Assembly (NCBI GenBank): GCA_949357655.1
Contig: CASHTG010000021.1
Coordinates: forward strand, 558,001 to 622,000
DNA length: 64,000 nt
Source: Parascedosporium putredinis
Lineage: Eukaryota; Ascomycota; Sordariomycetes; Microascales; Microascaceae
Direction: 5' to 3'
Made by a program: the position numbers and the translations under genes. Within the stretch, counting starts at the first letter, position 1; each line of letters starts with the position of its first letter. This document shows positions 44,890-57,201 of the stretch, in pieces. The notes under the pieces are model-generated. The model saw only the letters and a program-made list of their open reading frames with translations, was not told where the DNA came from and made no database searches.

Positions 44890-47800
44890 CTGCGGAACCT
44901 CCTGGCGTTGCGAGTAGTTGCAACTTTACTGGGGGAGTGAGGAATGGGTGTCGGCCACTGGAATGCCGCCGGCCCATTCCAATACCTGTCACAACTCGCC
45001 TTCATGAACCGGTTTTGGGGATTGATCTGTGAGCCTGGATTGTGAAATTTTCCAATTTTCCAAAGGACTAGGCGTCGTGACGAATTGGTTCTAAGGGCAT
45101 ACATGGAACCCTCGCCTCACCAGCCGCCCCATACCCGGTCTCCTGCCCTGCCTTATAAGCACGAGTCAAGTGTGTAGTCCGGGCCACGTCACATATATGC
45201 TATCCTATCTCATTTCAGCTTTTGTATCTACCGCCGAATCTAGCTTCATGCGCTAAGCGAAATCGTAGAGGTCATGCCATCGAGGAGAAGCTGTTGGATA
45301 CTCTCCGCCGGGACCGCGAGCTTGGAAGGCTCCCGTTTAAGTTAAGAGGGTGTAAAAGCTCTTAGCAATTCCAGTCGAATTGCCACGGAATAACCTCGTT
45401 GAGTATTGTGAATAACACGAGGGCTCCTTCCGGCTTGGACATTCTCGAATGAATATACATCGCAGGATATGATCTGTTGGCAAGCTAGGTGCTTCTATCT
45501 TGCTCGTTCTTCGCGTTTACCATTCTTTCAAACATGTGGTATGTGGAGAGAGCACGAGAGAGCCTACCATAGTTGTACCAAGGGCGTTCCGCAGCCTCAT
45601 TGAATATAGAGTAAACCCCGGCCGGGGAAGACAATAGGCAATGTCTAACACGTCACCGTACACCGGTGCGAAGTTGGACGGCAACGACTATAATCATAGC
45701 CCAATTGGTCTATTGGGGAAAGCACCGCCTATACTTAAGATATAGAGGTAGCACACGCTTCACGCGACTTGCGCGCACTTTGACACGCATACCCCATCGT
45801 GCTAAACTGATGACATATGGAGAGGTTGAACATGACGCAGATGGCTACATAGCTTTCTAGCTATCCAGCTAATCGCCGGTAGCTAAGGTCACCGTATGGG
45901 CAATGTGTCTGTCTACGAAAGAAGAAAAAAGAGATAAAAAGGGGCGACCTTTTTACCACCTACACCTGTCTTGGAGGCTCTGTTCTAAGGGCAACGTTGG
46001 GAAGGATGTTTTCCTGGTTGGGTTGTAACCTTGATGGCGATCAAATCTTTACTCCGATGAAGAGCGAAAGGCGCCACGACTGAGATCTCTACTACTCCTG
46101 ATCGATAGAGCCAGGGCCGAGTTTGATGGGATGATGAGGCTAGATAGCCCGAGTGACTCGGCGAGGATGCGCCCCTGACTTACTTCTTGATAAAGAAACT
46201 GAAAGCCGACCACAATTCACTAAACCTGTAGTTGGGTTGACGAAGAGCTACGGATCCCAAGTGTTGAACGTTCGTAGTTTTGTCTCCTACTTTATTCGCC
46301 TTCATCTTTGCGCCTTCTTCACATGGACTGCTATATGGGTAGACCCTGGGAATACTTGACCTTTGACGCACAGGAGGCCAAAGCCAGTCCCGCGTCAACA
46401 CATCATTCTCGGCGATTTCCAACCTGTGACGCTTAACTTTGAAGAGCGTCAAAAATGGGCAAACTACATCTTGGGCGCGGCAACTGGGTTTCGTTTGATC
46501 TTTTGGAACGGTCGCGGCCACGCTGAGTAGCGCCATGTCAACGATAGGACGGGAGGACCGAAGTAGATTACCATTGCTGCTGCTCCAAGTTCGGAGAACC
46601 AGACAATCGGCGCACACTCGTTGGAGGACAAGAGAGTTTACAGGTAATTGCAGCGGTGGACCGCTGAGAGACCCAGGGCGGATATCGGGACGCTGGCTTG
46701 GCGCGATGCAGCGATCCGAGATGGCGCTGAATAGAGTTAGGATCGGCAGATCCGGCGGCCTCGTGGAACCTGGGTACAAGTAACGGTCCTCTTGTCCACG
46801 TCGAGCAAAAGAGGGCCTCGCTCGACGATCCGGCCCCATCTTCCTCTCGATGATCACGGGTGGTTGAATGGCCGGGAAAAAAGGGAAAGGAAAGACAAGG
46901 CCCAGCAAGGCAACTTTTATTGGTCTACGGCCCCGGTGGCTTTTGGTTGGGAAGGGCCTGTGGAGTCCTCGTGCATGTTTCAGAGCGATGCAAGGGGAGG
47001 TCCCCTCCGTGGCACAAACAGCCGTTTCCGGCTTGGGGCGAACCGATGGATAGCGCTTGAGCGGGACGGAGATGAATGAAACTGAGAGAGCCCAGCCACG
47101 CCACGCCACGAGGAGGGTTTGGAGGCGTTCCGCCACAGTTGGCTGTGTGAAGACGGACGGGACGATTGACATGCCCAACCTGGCCTCTTGGGCCTCATCT
47201 GAGACGGTGAACGAGCCAACGTTCGACGCTGTGTCTCGTCTGAAATGTTGTTGCTGTCGTCCTCGTCGTCATGGCCGCAAAACGTGGTGGCGTCAAGGTC
47301 TCACCCCGTCCCCATCCTTAAACCCTAGATTCCATCGTGACAGCTTCTCGACACTGACCAAGGTGGAGCCTAGACTGGCCTTAGCGTCGAACTGGGTCGC
47401 GTCAAAATTGCAGTTGGCTTGAGAATATTCTTCTGTGGGAGGCTGCTGCGGCTGGCCTGCCTCCTCTTCCGAGGTTTCTTGCAGCTCAAAAGAGGGCTGG
47501 GATCCAACCAAGCGGAAGCGACAAAAATCATGTCCGAGAATCCAAAAGAGAAGTAGAGAAACCCCCAAAGAGTGCGCGCGCTGGCGCTTGAAGGGAACAA
47601 TGGCGGTACACTGGGCTGAAATGGCTTGGGCATGCTGGCCAAGGAAACTGGGGAACGGGAGAAACGGCAGGGAGCCCCCATAAAACAGAGGCGATGGATT
47701 TCGCCAATCAACAAGCGCCCTTACGGTCTGCGGGGTCCCGAAACGTCGCCGGCCCACGCTAATCCTGATACGGCTTTCGCCCTTGAGCACTGGTTGCTCC

Positions 47801-49565
47801 TTCATTCTGTGCAAATGACATATCGATGGAGACTCTTCCGACCTGCCCTGTGTGTCCAAGTCTCGACTCGCAAGAGTAATTCAATGGATCCATTGGGATT
47901 AATGCTTGGAGTGTACCTCTTCGTGTCAGCCCCTCCTCTCCCTCTCTCTCCCGATCTACTCTCTCTCTCTCTTTCCCCACCAAAAAAGTACGCAGGTTTG
48001 TTCGGGAGCTTCCAAGGGGTAAATGGGTCCGGGCCCGCATTTCCCCCGTGTTCCTAGTACTTCCGTTTTCCACTTGAAGTCTGTACAACCTCAAAGTACA
48101 GCATACAGTTCGCCACGGATTCAGGGGTAAGAAGCAGCCTGCTGACGTTGGTGTCCTGGCACCAGTCTCTCTCGAGAACAGGGGAGCCAATCACCAGGGT
48201 GCTGTCCGACATAATACAACTCTCCAACTGGAATAACCTTGTATCGCCTTGTCCTTCTAGTGCACCCCTCCTCAATTTCGTGTACCCGTCACTTCCATCT
48301 ATCGCCAAAGACCCTGTAAATTCGCATAGTAATGGTAAGATTGCCTCGTTTCTGCGCCTAAAAGGGTACATTGCTGTACTCTCGATGGATGAATGGGAAC
48401 AAACACCCAATGCACTTGAATGGATGGAAATGGGCCCATGCCCGTGCCTATGCCTGGCTTCCCGCTTCCCCTTCCTGCCACCATCCTCCGAATGCACGAA
48501 TGCACGAATGCAGAGGCCGCCCGAATGAATCCAATGGATGGATCCTGGCCAACCTCCCCTCACCACTCTTTCTTCCCCTTCTCTCAAGAAAGGAACTAGA
48601 TTTCCCCAAACATCTCTCCCAAAGGGTTGCGTGCAACTTTTGTCGCTCTTTAGACAGCTGCGTCTCTTGATCTTTTTTTTTCCCCTCCTGCCGGGTGTTC
48701 TCTTATTTTATCTCCTTTTACCATAGTCACTCATTGAATTGCGACTCGATCAGTCATCCCAGTCCTGGAGTCTCGGGACCGAGCAATCGCATAGTTGTCG
48801 AATTTCCCCGAGTTGCCCATATCCGCTCGCTGATACCCACTGATCCCCGGTCTCCCTTAACCCCCTTGGGCGATCATACTTGCACAGTCGAGGATCTCCC
48901 ACTTTCCCTCTCCGACGTCCAATCTGTGGCTCCGCGCCCTCGTCAACAAATCCTCTGCTCCAGAAATCGATTCATCGCCCCAGGGCTCCCCAAGCGTCAA
49001 GCGGCATCTCCTGGCCGAGCCCGCCTCCCAACCGAACCTTTTCCCTCTGACCGCAGAGTAAAATCGCAGCCGTCTTTGTGGTGGAGGGCTTATTGTCAAC
49101 CGTGTCTCTCGCCGTGTACTACGTACGAACCCTGGCGGTCTGAGCCTGAACCGTGGCAAACTGTACCGGGAAGCGTCTTCGAACAGATCCCCTATTCTCG
49201 TGGGGTGATACCTCGCGCCTTTGCTCGTGGCTTCTTCTCTTCTTTCCTTCTTTTCCTTTTTATTATCCCCCGGCCACCCTCTCACTTGGCTGGCAGCAGC
49301 CCTCAACGAAAATCGCTCCTGTCAACCATTGACACGAGCACAGTCGGAACACTTCGCGGGCGAGGCCAACGACTTGTGCTAACGGCGGGCCCGATCACGA
49401 CATACACTCCTTTAACGTCTTTCGTCAATTTCAGCGTGCAGTTTCTCCGACGAAAACAGTCGATTCTTCCCAAATACGCCTCCCGTGCGTCGATACGCAC
49501 CTCATTACCTACTACCGAACCCCTACCGACCCTAGATTTCGGCAGACGATTCTTTTGATTTCAAA
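44890..49565. other. Gene desert, 4.7 kb
   Basis: No recognisable gene. The section 45150-46150 is richer in A/T and short TA-containing motifs than its neighbours and has no open frame of note; it could be decayed repeat DNA. Two longer anonymous frames on - (47178-46180 and 47859-47293) lack domains and introns and are not called. From 48560 on, DNA is CT-rich and forms the long upstream region of the Kch gene, including an open frame that ends 7 nt before its ATG. Confidence 0.5.
48489..48512 (+). repeat. Short tandem repeat, CGAATGCA units
   Basis: Three near-perfect tandem units of CGAATGCA, within a region rich in GGATGGAT/ATCCATCC words (48380-48545). Confidence 0.7.
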
Positions 49566-51598
49566 ATGGGATGTTGCGGACACCGACGAAAGGTCGTCTC
49601 CGGCGGCGCTGACCAGAATTGGTCTTACATTGTACGGTTATCGCCTCCTTTTTTTGGTTCACCGGACTCTGGGCGGGTTGTTTGGTACTTGAGTCATGTT
49701 GACTAACTCGTTGTGATAGAACCTCGGCGACTTCAAATCTGGCAGCTGCTTCACCCCCTTCGCGTACGGTTATCTCTGGCTGTCCCTTCTCATCTCTCTT
49801 GCAGTCTACGGCGTCGATACCTTTACTGCCGTGTCCCTCCTTGCGTTGAGCGACGATTGGCCCTCGGTGATCGAGCCCGTGGTTGATATCTCTATCTCTA
49901 AATGGATCTTCTCCGCCTGTATCATCGCCTCCTTTGTCAACCTCGGCTTCGAACATGTGCGCGCGTGGAGGGTCATGAAGAGGGGAAATGTGGCCGAATG
50001 CTACCTCGACAGCCTGGCGGTTCGCCTCGAAAGTATCCGACCAGGCAAGGGTCAAGGTTGGAGGCGTTTCCTTGTCTTTGCCTCCCTCACTAAGAGCAAG
50101 AAGGGCGCAGAATATATCGCCCTATTCACCTACTTCAGTTTCCAATGTAAGAGACAACCCTGGACGGTGCCCCAACCCCCAGTCTCGCTCGCTTTACGCT
50201 TACGTGCCCACTAACAACTTTACCCGTGCAGCTTGGATTCGAGTCATCGTCTGCTCCGGGCCGAGGCAGGTCATCAACGCCATCACCCTGTACTCTGCTC
50301 TCACCAAGGATTTAAGTCTCGAGACAGTGCCCGATGCGAGAATCGAAAAGTCGATCATGAACCTCTTGAACAACATCAGAGAGCTCGCCCAGTCAAACCC
50401 GCAGACCGCCCTTGTCTTGGCCGGTATGATCTTCACCTTGGTCATTTGGGTGTTTTCTCTCCTCTTCCTCATTGCCGGCATCCTCTTCTACATCCTGTTC
50501 CTTTGGCACTGGATTCCCAGGCCGACGGCGGTCTCGGTGGATATTGCGAACGCAAGGTAAACAAGGCTCTCGTCAAGATTGTGAGGAAGAAGGTGAACAA
50601 GGCGTTGGCCAAGGAGCAAGCCGCTCGCGACAAGGCAGATTTCGGCTACTCGGTCAAGACGGGCGAGAAGAATCCGCTAGAACGGCAAGCGACGCTCCCC
50701 ACGATCCCCAACGTTGCCGCGTCCGGAGGGGACAAGCTACCCGAGATGCCAACCCTGCAACGAACTGATACCTTTTCGACGCTGCCTCCCTATGTTTCGC
50801 GGCCAGCCAGTCCCGGAAGTTTCGAGCTCAACAATATGGACCAGAAGCGCCCGATACCCAACCGCTCCGGTACCATGTCGTCATCGACAACATACTCGTC
50901 GCACGCTCCCTGGCCTATAGCGGAGCTGACATGGGCACATCTAGCCCTCTTTCCCCGGCACCCACTCTCCCTTCCATTGACTTTAACAGCAACTATGGAG
51001 CCCCGCCGCTTCGGTCGAATACGTCCAACTCGCAACGAAGCTTCTCCCGGCCAGGGCTTGGTCATCTACAAACGAATTCCAACTCTTCTTTAGGCCATCA
51101 AGCCTATGGTTCCCAGTCATCCATCCCCGTTCGATACACCGAGACGCCTTCGAACTATGGCAGCGAGCCCATGGCTTACCCCCTTCAGTTCGCTCACCCA
51201 CCGCACGACCGATGGACGGTTACAACCGACCTCCGATGCCACCGGGCGGCAACGGATACCCTCTTCGGTCTCCAACGACAGGGCCCGGCTCTGATCGGTT
51301 CTCGCCAATGGACGGTCGCTCCAGCCCCGCTCCATCGACGTATTCCAGCCGCAGCGGCCTCCCGTCAAATCCCACACCAAGACCCACAAACCCCTCGGGT
51401 TATCAGCCCTTCCAGCCGAGCCGAAGCGCAACCGGGCCCCTTCCCGTCAGGACACCCCAACCGGCACCGCCCACCCGCAACATGACGACGGGGATTACTA
51501 CTCCCGTCAACAGCCCTCTCAAGGGTCCGGGTACGGTTACGACTACGATGTCGAGTCGCAACGGCGCTACTAAGCGACCAAGTGTTTTGGGCGTGTAG
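49566..51598 (+). CDS. Kch/Prm6-type low-affinity potassium channel protein
   Basis: Family of yeast Kch1 and Prm6 (Kch2), plasma- or vacuolar-membrane proteins needed for low-affinity K+ uptake and for Ca2+ influx during the mating response. Exons 49566-49631, 49720-50146, 50232-51598 (donors GTACGG and GTAAGA; branches GACTAAC and CACTAAC). Starts MGCCGHRRKVVSGGADQNW and continues NLGDFKSGSCFTPFAYGYLW, both typical of the family. The N-terminal MGCC could be lipidated. Membrane segments at about 44-66, 82-100, 155-175 and a long one at 225-262 ending WHWIP. The remaining 350 residues are a hydrophilic Ser/Pro/Thr-rich cytoplasmic tail. Breaks: 50516-50518, 50908-50910, 51201-51202 (C runs one base short each). 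With them the length is exactly 620 aa. Confidence 0.86.
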
Positions 51599-52893
51599 GG
51601 ATTCATTTTCTGTTTCGGGAGCTTCGTTCTTGTCTGCATTAAGCATCGGCTTGTTTTTTTAATGGTACACATAAAACGAATCTAGTTATGACGACTCATT
51701 TTGCCAGGTTCCGACAAACATGGGGAGGGGACGTTTCCAAAGGCTGGATGGGGGAAGATAGATTAAGAACGTGGGGGTTTCTGTCCTCCCGCGTCTACTA
51801 TATACCTGGCCTACTTTGGCACAATAGCTTTGGGGTTGGCCCCCTTTTGTTCTTTCTTTTGTTCAATTCACGACTCTGCGGCCGCTGAACCCCAGTGGCA
51901 TTATCTCCAGCTTCATCCATTCTTTTATTTCTGTATATAAGGTTTTAGGGTCAGGCCGCAATGGGATAGGGTCGCCGTTTCAACGAAGCGACTATTCCAA
52001 CCACTGCAAGTACTGGTGAAAACTGAAGGCAGGCCTTATTTTATACTCCGGTGTATAGCTTTCGTGATGTGATGATGATCCATGTCCGCCCGCGTAGATG
52101 CTCAGTCTCGTGAGAATAGAGTTATAAGGTCTTGCGGTGGGTGTATGCTGATGGATGGATGTAACGTTTTCCCCACCCGCATTGCACCAGCTTCTAGTTT
52201 TGACAAGACACGAGGGGGAAGATATGCCGTCTCTCCCTCGTGAGGCGACTAGCTCCTAGCTCATGGATGGCGCCATCTGTCGCCCAAACGGCTCGCGTTA
52301 TCGGGGAGAGGAGGGGTTCCAATCACGAGAAACCATCCCGCTGTTAGTGTGGTAGCGCAAAAGTCAAAAAGTCAAAAAATTAGAAGGATTGAAGGAGAAA
52401 GAGGAGTTGCCGTGGCCGATGTCCGAGCCCGATTGGTAAGATTGGTAATATTACTGGGCCGTTTCCGACAACAGACGTGGATTTGATTGATCGGGTCGCA
52501 AAAAGGGCGAGGGAGAGATGGGCGGGTTCCGATTGAGCGAGGGTTCTGACAAATGGCTGGATAATTGTCGTGGAGCTACGCTTTGTCTGGTATGCTGTAA
52601 AGGTAAAGGCCGGCATCAGGTTACAAACCCAATGTACATCTCAAATAGATATATAAGTCGCAGGAAGGAGGGCTTCGGGCTCGATCATGAATGGCCTTCT
52701 ACCCTACCCCTCTTCTCGTAGAGATTTAGAGAAATACCAAGAAGAACTCTCGGACGGGGTAAAAGAAGAAGAAAAACCACAATCAAAGAACTAGATAGGA
52801 CGACGATAAAAGAAGGAAAAAAACACAAGTTTCTCTTGTCTTCATCACCAACAATACAATTTCGAGGCCCATTCTCCCGAGCAGGCAAAAAAT
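51599..52893. other. Intergenic, 1.3 kb
   Basis: Between two genes on +. 3' flank of the Kch gene, then a region with a short AGTCAAAA direct repeat (52363-52378) and the purine-rich leader of the flavoprotein gene. No other feature seen. Confidence 0.55.
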
Positions 52894-55046
52894 ATGGCCG
52901 TCGCGATTCCATGGCACGCCGGCGAAGCCGCCATGCACGAGCTCCTCAAGGTCCCGCGCCAGGATAACCCGACGCACCCGGGGCTACCGGGCCCCTACGG
53001 GCGACGCATCGCCGCCGCACACCTCATCGCGCTCGGAGCGCTTGACGCCCGGCGCCGGCCGTGGGCGACGGTGTGGGGCGGAGAAAGCGGGACGGCGGGT
53101 CCGATCGCGCCGGGGGTGTTGGGGATCCGGAGCGAAGTGGACGGGGCCAACGACCCGGTGTTCCAGAGCCTGTGGCGGGGTAACGCCAAGGGAATTGTGG
53201 GGCCGTTGGTCGGTGGTTCGGAGTCTGAGGGGGCGGGGAGAGTCGGAGGGGAGGAGATGGGGAGGAGGAGGAGGGGGTGGTGGTGGTGAGAGGCTGATGG
53301 CTGGGTTGGCGGTGGATTTGCGGACGAGGGATCGGGTCAAGTTTGCGGGGAGGATGGTGGTGGGGTCGGCGACGGAGGGGGAGGGAGAGGAGGAGGAGGA
53401 GGAGAAGGATCAGGGGGCAAGGGGCAAGGTCTTGGACGTGCAGATTGGTATGGAGGTGAGGGAGTCGCTGGGAAATTGCCCCAAGTACATCAATAGGAGG
53501 GACCTTGTTCGGAACGAGATGCGGCCGGAGACGACGGGCAAGGGATTGCCCCTGAGCGAGGCTGCGCTGGGTGTTGTGGGAAAGGCGGACCTCTTCTTCC
53601 TGGCTACTGTGGGCGGGAGGAGCATGGATGTGAATATCCGTGGGGGATGCCTGGGTTCGTGAGGGTCATGGAGAATGATGAGGATGGGGTGGTGCTTGTT
53701 TACCCAGAGTGTAAGTCGTTATCCTCCCCTCTTCCACCCATCACCCTATCTGCTCTTGTCCCTGCTATGGGCATGCGGTGTTTTCGTTTGCCGAGGACTA
53801 ACAATTTTTTGTCGGGCTGCCCCGTTTGTTCTTATCTTAGTCTCCGGAAACCGATTATACCAGACACTGGGAAACCTGAAGCTGAACCCTCGAGTGGGAA
53901 TTACCATACCGGATTTCGAGACCTCAGATGTCCTTTACGTGAGTATACCATCCGCCCCCAACACTACTAGACTTGTGTCACTTGTTACTGAGTAACAACT
54001 GTAACTAACTAAATGGCTTTGAATTCAAAAGGTTACTGGCTCCGCAGATATTCTCATCGGCGATGCAGCCTCCAGCATTCTCGGCCGCACCAACGTCGCC
54101 GTCAAGATCACAGTCGACGACGCCCGCTTCGTCAAGTCCGGCCTTCCCTTCCGAGGCGAACTCGTCGACTTCTCCCCTACAGCCCGCCCGTACGGCCCCT
54201 CGTCTCGGAGCAGGCGTCCCTAGGCACGGTCGCGAACAGCCAGGGTCGGCCAGAGCTCACGGCGACCTTTGTCAAGCGCGAGTTCCTCAGCCCGACGGTG
54301 GCACGGGTCGCTTTCACGCTGAGCTCGGACAAGCCGTTGCCGACGTGGAAATCGGGCCAGGCCATCACGTTTGATTTTAGACCGGAGCTGTCGAGGGGTT
54401 GGTCGCACATGCGGGACGACGATCCGCAGTCTCTCAACGACGACTTCATCCGGTCCTTCACGGTGTCTAGCGTGGCGCCCCGCGACGTCGGCCCCGGGAC
54501 CAAGAGCGTCGAGTTCGAAATCACGGTGCGGAAGCACGGGCCAGCAACAGGCCTGCTCTGGCGATGGAACCCGCGCGTTTCGCTCACGATTCCGGTGATT
54601 GGCTTTAGCGGCGAGGAAGGTTTCTTGATGCCGACGGAGACGGCGGAGGAGGCGTCCGTCTTCGTGGCCGCCGGCGTGGGCATCACTCCGCTGATCGCGC
54701 AGGCGGATGCGGTGCTCGCGTCCGGGAACAAGCTCAAGGTCCTTTGGAGCGCCAAGGCCGAGGACCTCCCGCTGGTGGATCATGTGCTCCGACGCACGCG
54801 GGGCCTCGCGGCGCTGACGACGATATTTGTGACGGGGAGCTTGCGGGCGCGGCGGCCGAGCTCAAGACCAAGATTGAGTCCATGGGGGCCAAGGTTTGGC
54901 AGAGACGGATTACGGAGGCGGATGTACGAGCCGCGGAGGCAGATGGGAAGAGGAAGTTTTACCTGTGCGCTGCGCCTGCCATGACGAAGGTGCTGATGAA
55001 ATGGTTAGAAGGGGAGGATGTGATCTACGAGAACTTTAACTACTAG
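52894..55046 (+). CDS. PNPOx-like domain fused to ferredoxin-reductase-type FAD/NAD(P) domain
   Basis: A predicted two-part flavoprotein oxidoreductase. Exons 52894-53710, 53841-53938, 54032-55046 (donors GTAAGT and GTGAGT; branch ACTAACA in the first intron). N-terminal half (about 1-330): pyridoxamine-phosphate-oxidase-like FMN-binding split barrel, with LPLSEAALGVVGKADLFFLATVGG interrupted only by length, and FSGNRLYQTLGNL. C-terminal half (about 370-644): FNR fold with GQAITFDF, RSFTVSS (FAD-binding RxFTxS), AGVGITPLI (NAD(P) ribose loop) and a C-terminal FYLCAAPAMTKVLMKWL. No Cys cluster of a 2Fe-2S ferredoxin domain is seen. Four breaks: the Gly-coding G run at 53259-53262 (two short), 53642-53646, 54196-54199, 54834-54837 (one short each). 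With them the length is exactly 644 aa. Substrate unknown. Confidence 0.84.
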
Positions 55047-55942
55047 ATTGTATTGGTACAAGGTATTAGGGGAAAAGTGAGAGAAGGGAAGGAAAAAAAA
55101 GACTCTTAAATAGGCGGCATCTTTATAGGCGGATTTAGTCAATCTGGAAGAAAGATTGCAACCAAAAACAGAACTTTCGCGCCGATTTACGAAGATTGAT
55201 AGCTTCTGTGATAAAGAGCGACTAACACCATGTCGATCCGGCGAGTCTCCAGACGTCCTAACAAGAGTGGACGCCGCGGGGTGGCTAAGCCACGTGACAC
55301 TTTGAGAACAGATGTGGTAATACTCAGCTGCGTCAGTGGTGGGGCTGGCACTTACTGCATCTATTAAGCTGTGGCTAGGCCTTGTTGACGAACAGAGCAG
55401 GAGCACTGGGCAAGTATTAGGAAATCGTTTGGAGGGTACTACCACTAGAAAGGCACTGTGGACCCACCACCAACATTTGACTGGCAAGCTTCAATTGACT
55501 GGATCCATCCATCATCTAGATCTTTCACTTCGCGACTTGGCTCATCTAACATTCATCTCAACTTCAGTCCTTCTTTCCCCTCCACCCCCTTCCTTCACAC
55601 ACAACCACGCAACCCTATCTACCCGTCTCGCCCTAGGGAATTTTTGCCAAAATTTTTCGGCTCAGGCTTCTCGAGAAGTTGCGTAGTGCTTTCGCTGGTG
55701 TCGCAATGCCTCCAGGTGGGTCGTCGATTCTGTATACTCTACCGGGTGCCCCCTTCCCTTCTCCCTGTTTTCACGCCCCCTTTCCTTTCCCCCTCCCCCC
55801 CGGCGCGCCTCCCTGGGAAGAAGTGGTCCTCATATCATTCCCTGGACTCTGCCTTTTGTGATCATTCCTGCGCTTTGCGCGTTACGCTTCCATACACTTC
55901 CACTCCCACCATTCCGAAAACCTCACTTGCTCCCCCACAACC
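55047..55942. other. Intergenic, 0.9 kb, upstream of HP1
   Basis: 3' flank of the flavoprotein gene, then a CT-rich promoter/leader region (55560-55940) for the HP1 gene. It includes a seven-C run at 55795-55801, among the longest C/G runs I noticed. No gene seen. Confidence 0.55.
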
Positions 55943-57201
55943 ATGCCTCGCACAGTCACCCGCAAACTTGGGCGGCGCCCCGCCCCGTCAGATTCAAGTC
56001 GGCCGCGCGTGAAAAAGGCCGTGGACCCGCTAACACAGGTGCGAATAGCGATTAGCGACGACGAGTCTTCGGGGTCCAGCCCCATCAACCTCCCCGTGCA
56101 CGAGAAGCCCGACCGGTCGCGCAGTCGGAAATCGACAACGATTGACGACGAGGAGGAAGTCCCGCGCGCGAGGCTGCTGCCAGCACGGGGAATGGAAAGG
56201 CAGCTGTGAAATATGCCGATGAGGAAGACGAAAACGATGAAGATGAAGAAGGTGACGAGGGTATGGGCGAGGACGTGTACGATCATCCCACATATTTTGC
56301 ATATATGGAGCCTTAGTGGCTGTCGCGTGGGCTTCGAGCGCTGACGAAGAATTCTAGATTCGTGGTAGAGAAGATTCTTGGTCACATGGTCGATAAGGAG
56401 GTATGAGTAACGTGCCGCGGCTGCGGATGGCTTTTGCGACTCATTGTGTTTGAGGTCGAGCGCATGCTAACCGTGATGAACTCTAGGGTGCGATATCGTT
56501 CAAGGTCAAGTGGGAGGGCTACGAGAAGAAGGCTGATCAGACTTGGGAACCCGAGGATAGTCTCAGGTACGAAATCGCCTGGGTCGCCAATCGCGCGGCG
56601 CTGAATCACGATGCAACAGTATGGGGGCTGACATTGTCTAAACAGAGAAGGAGCGGCTGAGCTTCTCGAAGAATATCTCGCCGCACGAGGGGGCCTCGAG
56701 GCTATTTTTGAAGAGACCAACGAAGCTGTCAAGACAAAGAAGCGCGGCAGGAAATCGACGGGGACCACGCCTGCCACTGAGCCTACCAGCAAGAAGTCGA
56801 AGCGCAACGGCCACCCCGCCGAGACGACTCCGCCAGCAGCTGTGGCCAAGGCTGTGGCGTGGCAGCCCCCGCGGGATCCTGGGAGGACCATATCGAAGCG
56901 ATCGACGCCTGTGAAGATGAGTCCACCGGTAAGCTCGTCGTGTTCCTGAACTGGAAGAACGGCAAGAAGACGAAGCACAGCACCGATGTTGTATACAAGC
57001 GCTGTCCGCAAAAGGTATGTAACGATTACGATGCACGGAAATGATGCGCCTGGCTGACGCATGGTTGAACCCTTGCCTTTTTCTTCTTGGCAATAGATGC
57101 TCCGCTTCTACGAGAATCATGTTCGGATCGTCAAGCATGAGACGGCGGAGGGTGCGGATGTGGGCTCCATGGATGCCGCGGTAAAGCAAACGAGCGCTTA
57201 G
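55943..57201 (+). CDS. Heterochromatin protein 1 (chromodomain plus chromo shadow domain)
   Basis: Binds H3K9-methylated histones through the chromodomain and dimerises through the chromo shadow domain. In filamentous fungi it is required for heterochromatin and, in Neurospora, for DNA methylation. Five exons: 55943-56276, 56358-56400, 56487-56566, 56646-57014, 57097-57201 (introns 79-86 nt). N-terminus basic/Ser-rich, then an acidic stretch. Chromodomain at about 112-165: VFVVEKILGHMVDKEGAISF, KVKWEGYEKKADQTWEPEDS, with the aromatic positions present. A basic hinge follows, then the shadow domain at about 213-290: GSWEDHIEAIDACEDESTGK, VFLNWKNGKKTKHSTDVVY, MLRFYENHVRIV. Breaks: about 56169 (one base, in a CG-rich string) and the C run 56866-56870 (one short). 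With them the exons give exactly 310 aa. Homolog of hpo/HepA/Swi6. Confidence 0.93.

Noticed and set aside
46180..47178. 332-codon open frame on - in the 45-49 kb desert
   Set aside because: No domain, no splice structure, Arg/Ser/Pro-heavy composition typical of a chance frame in GC-rich DNA, and overlapping frames on +.
47293..47859. 188-codon frame on -
   Set aside because: No recognisable domain and no start or splice context; likely chance.
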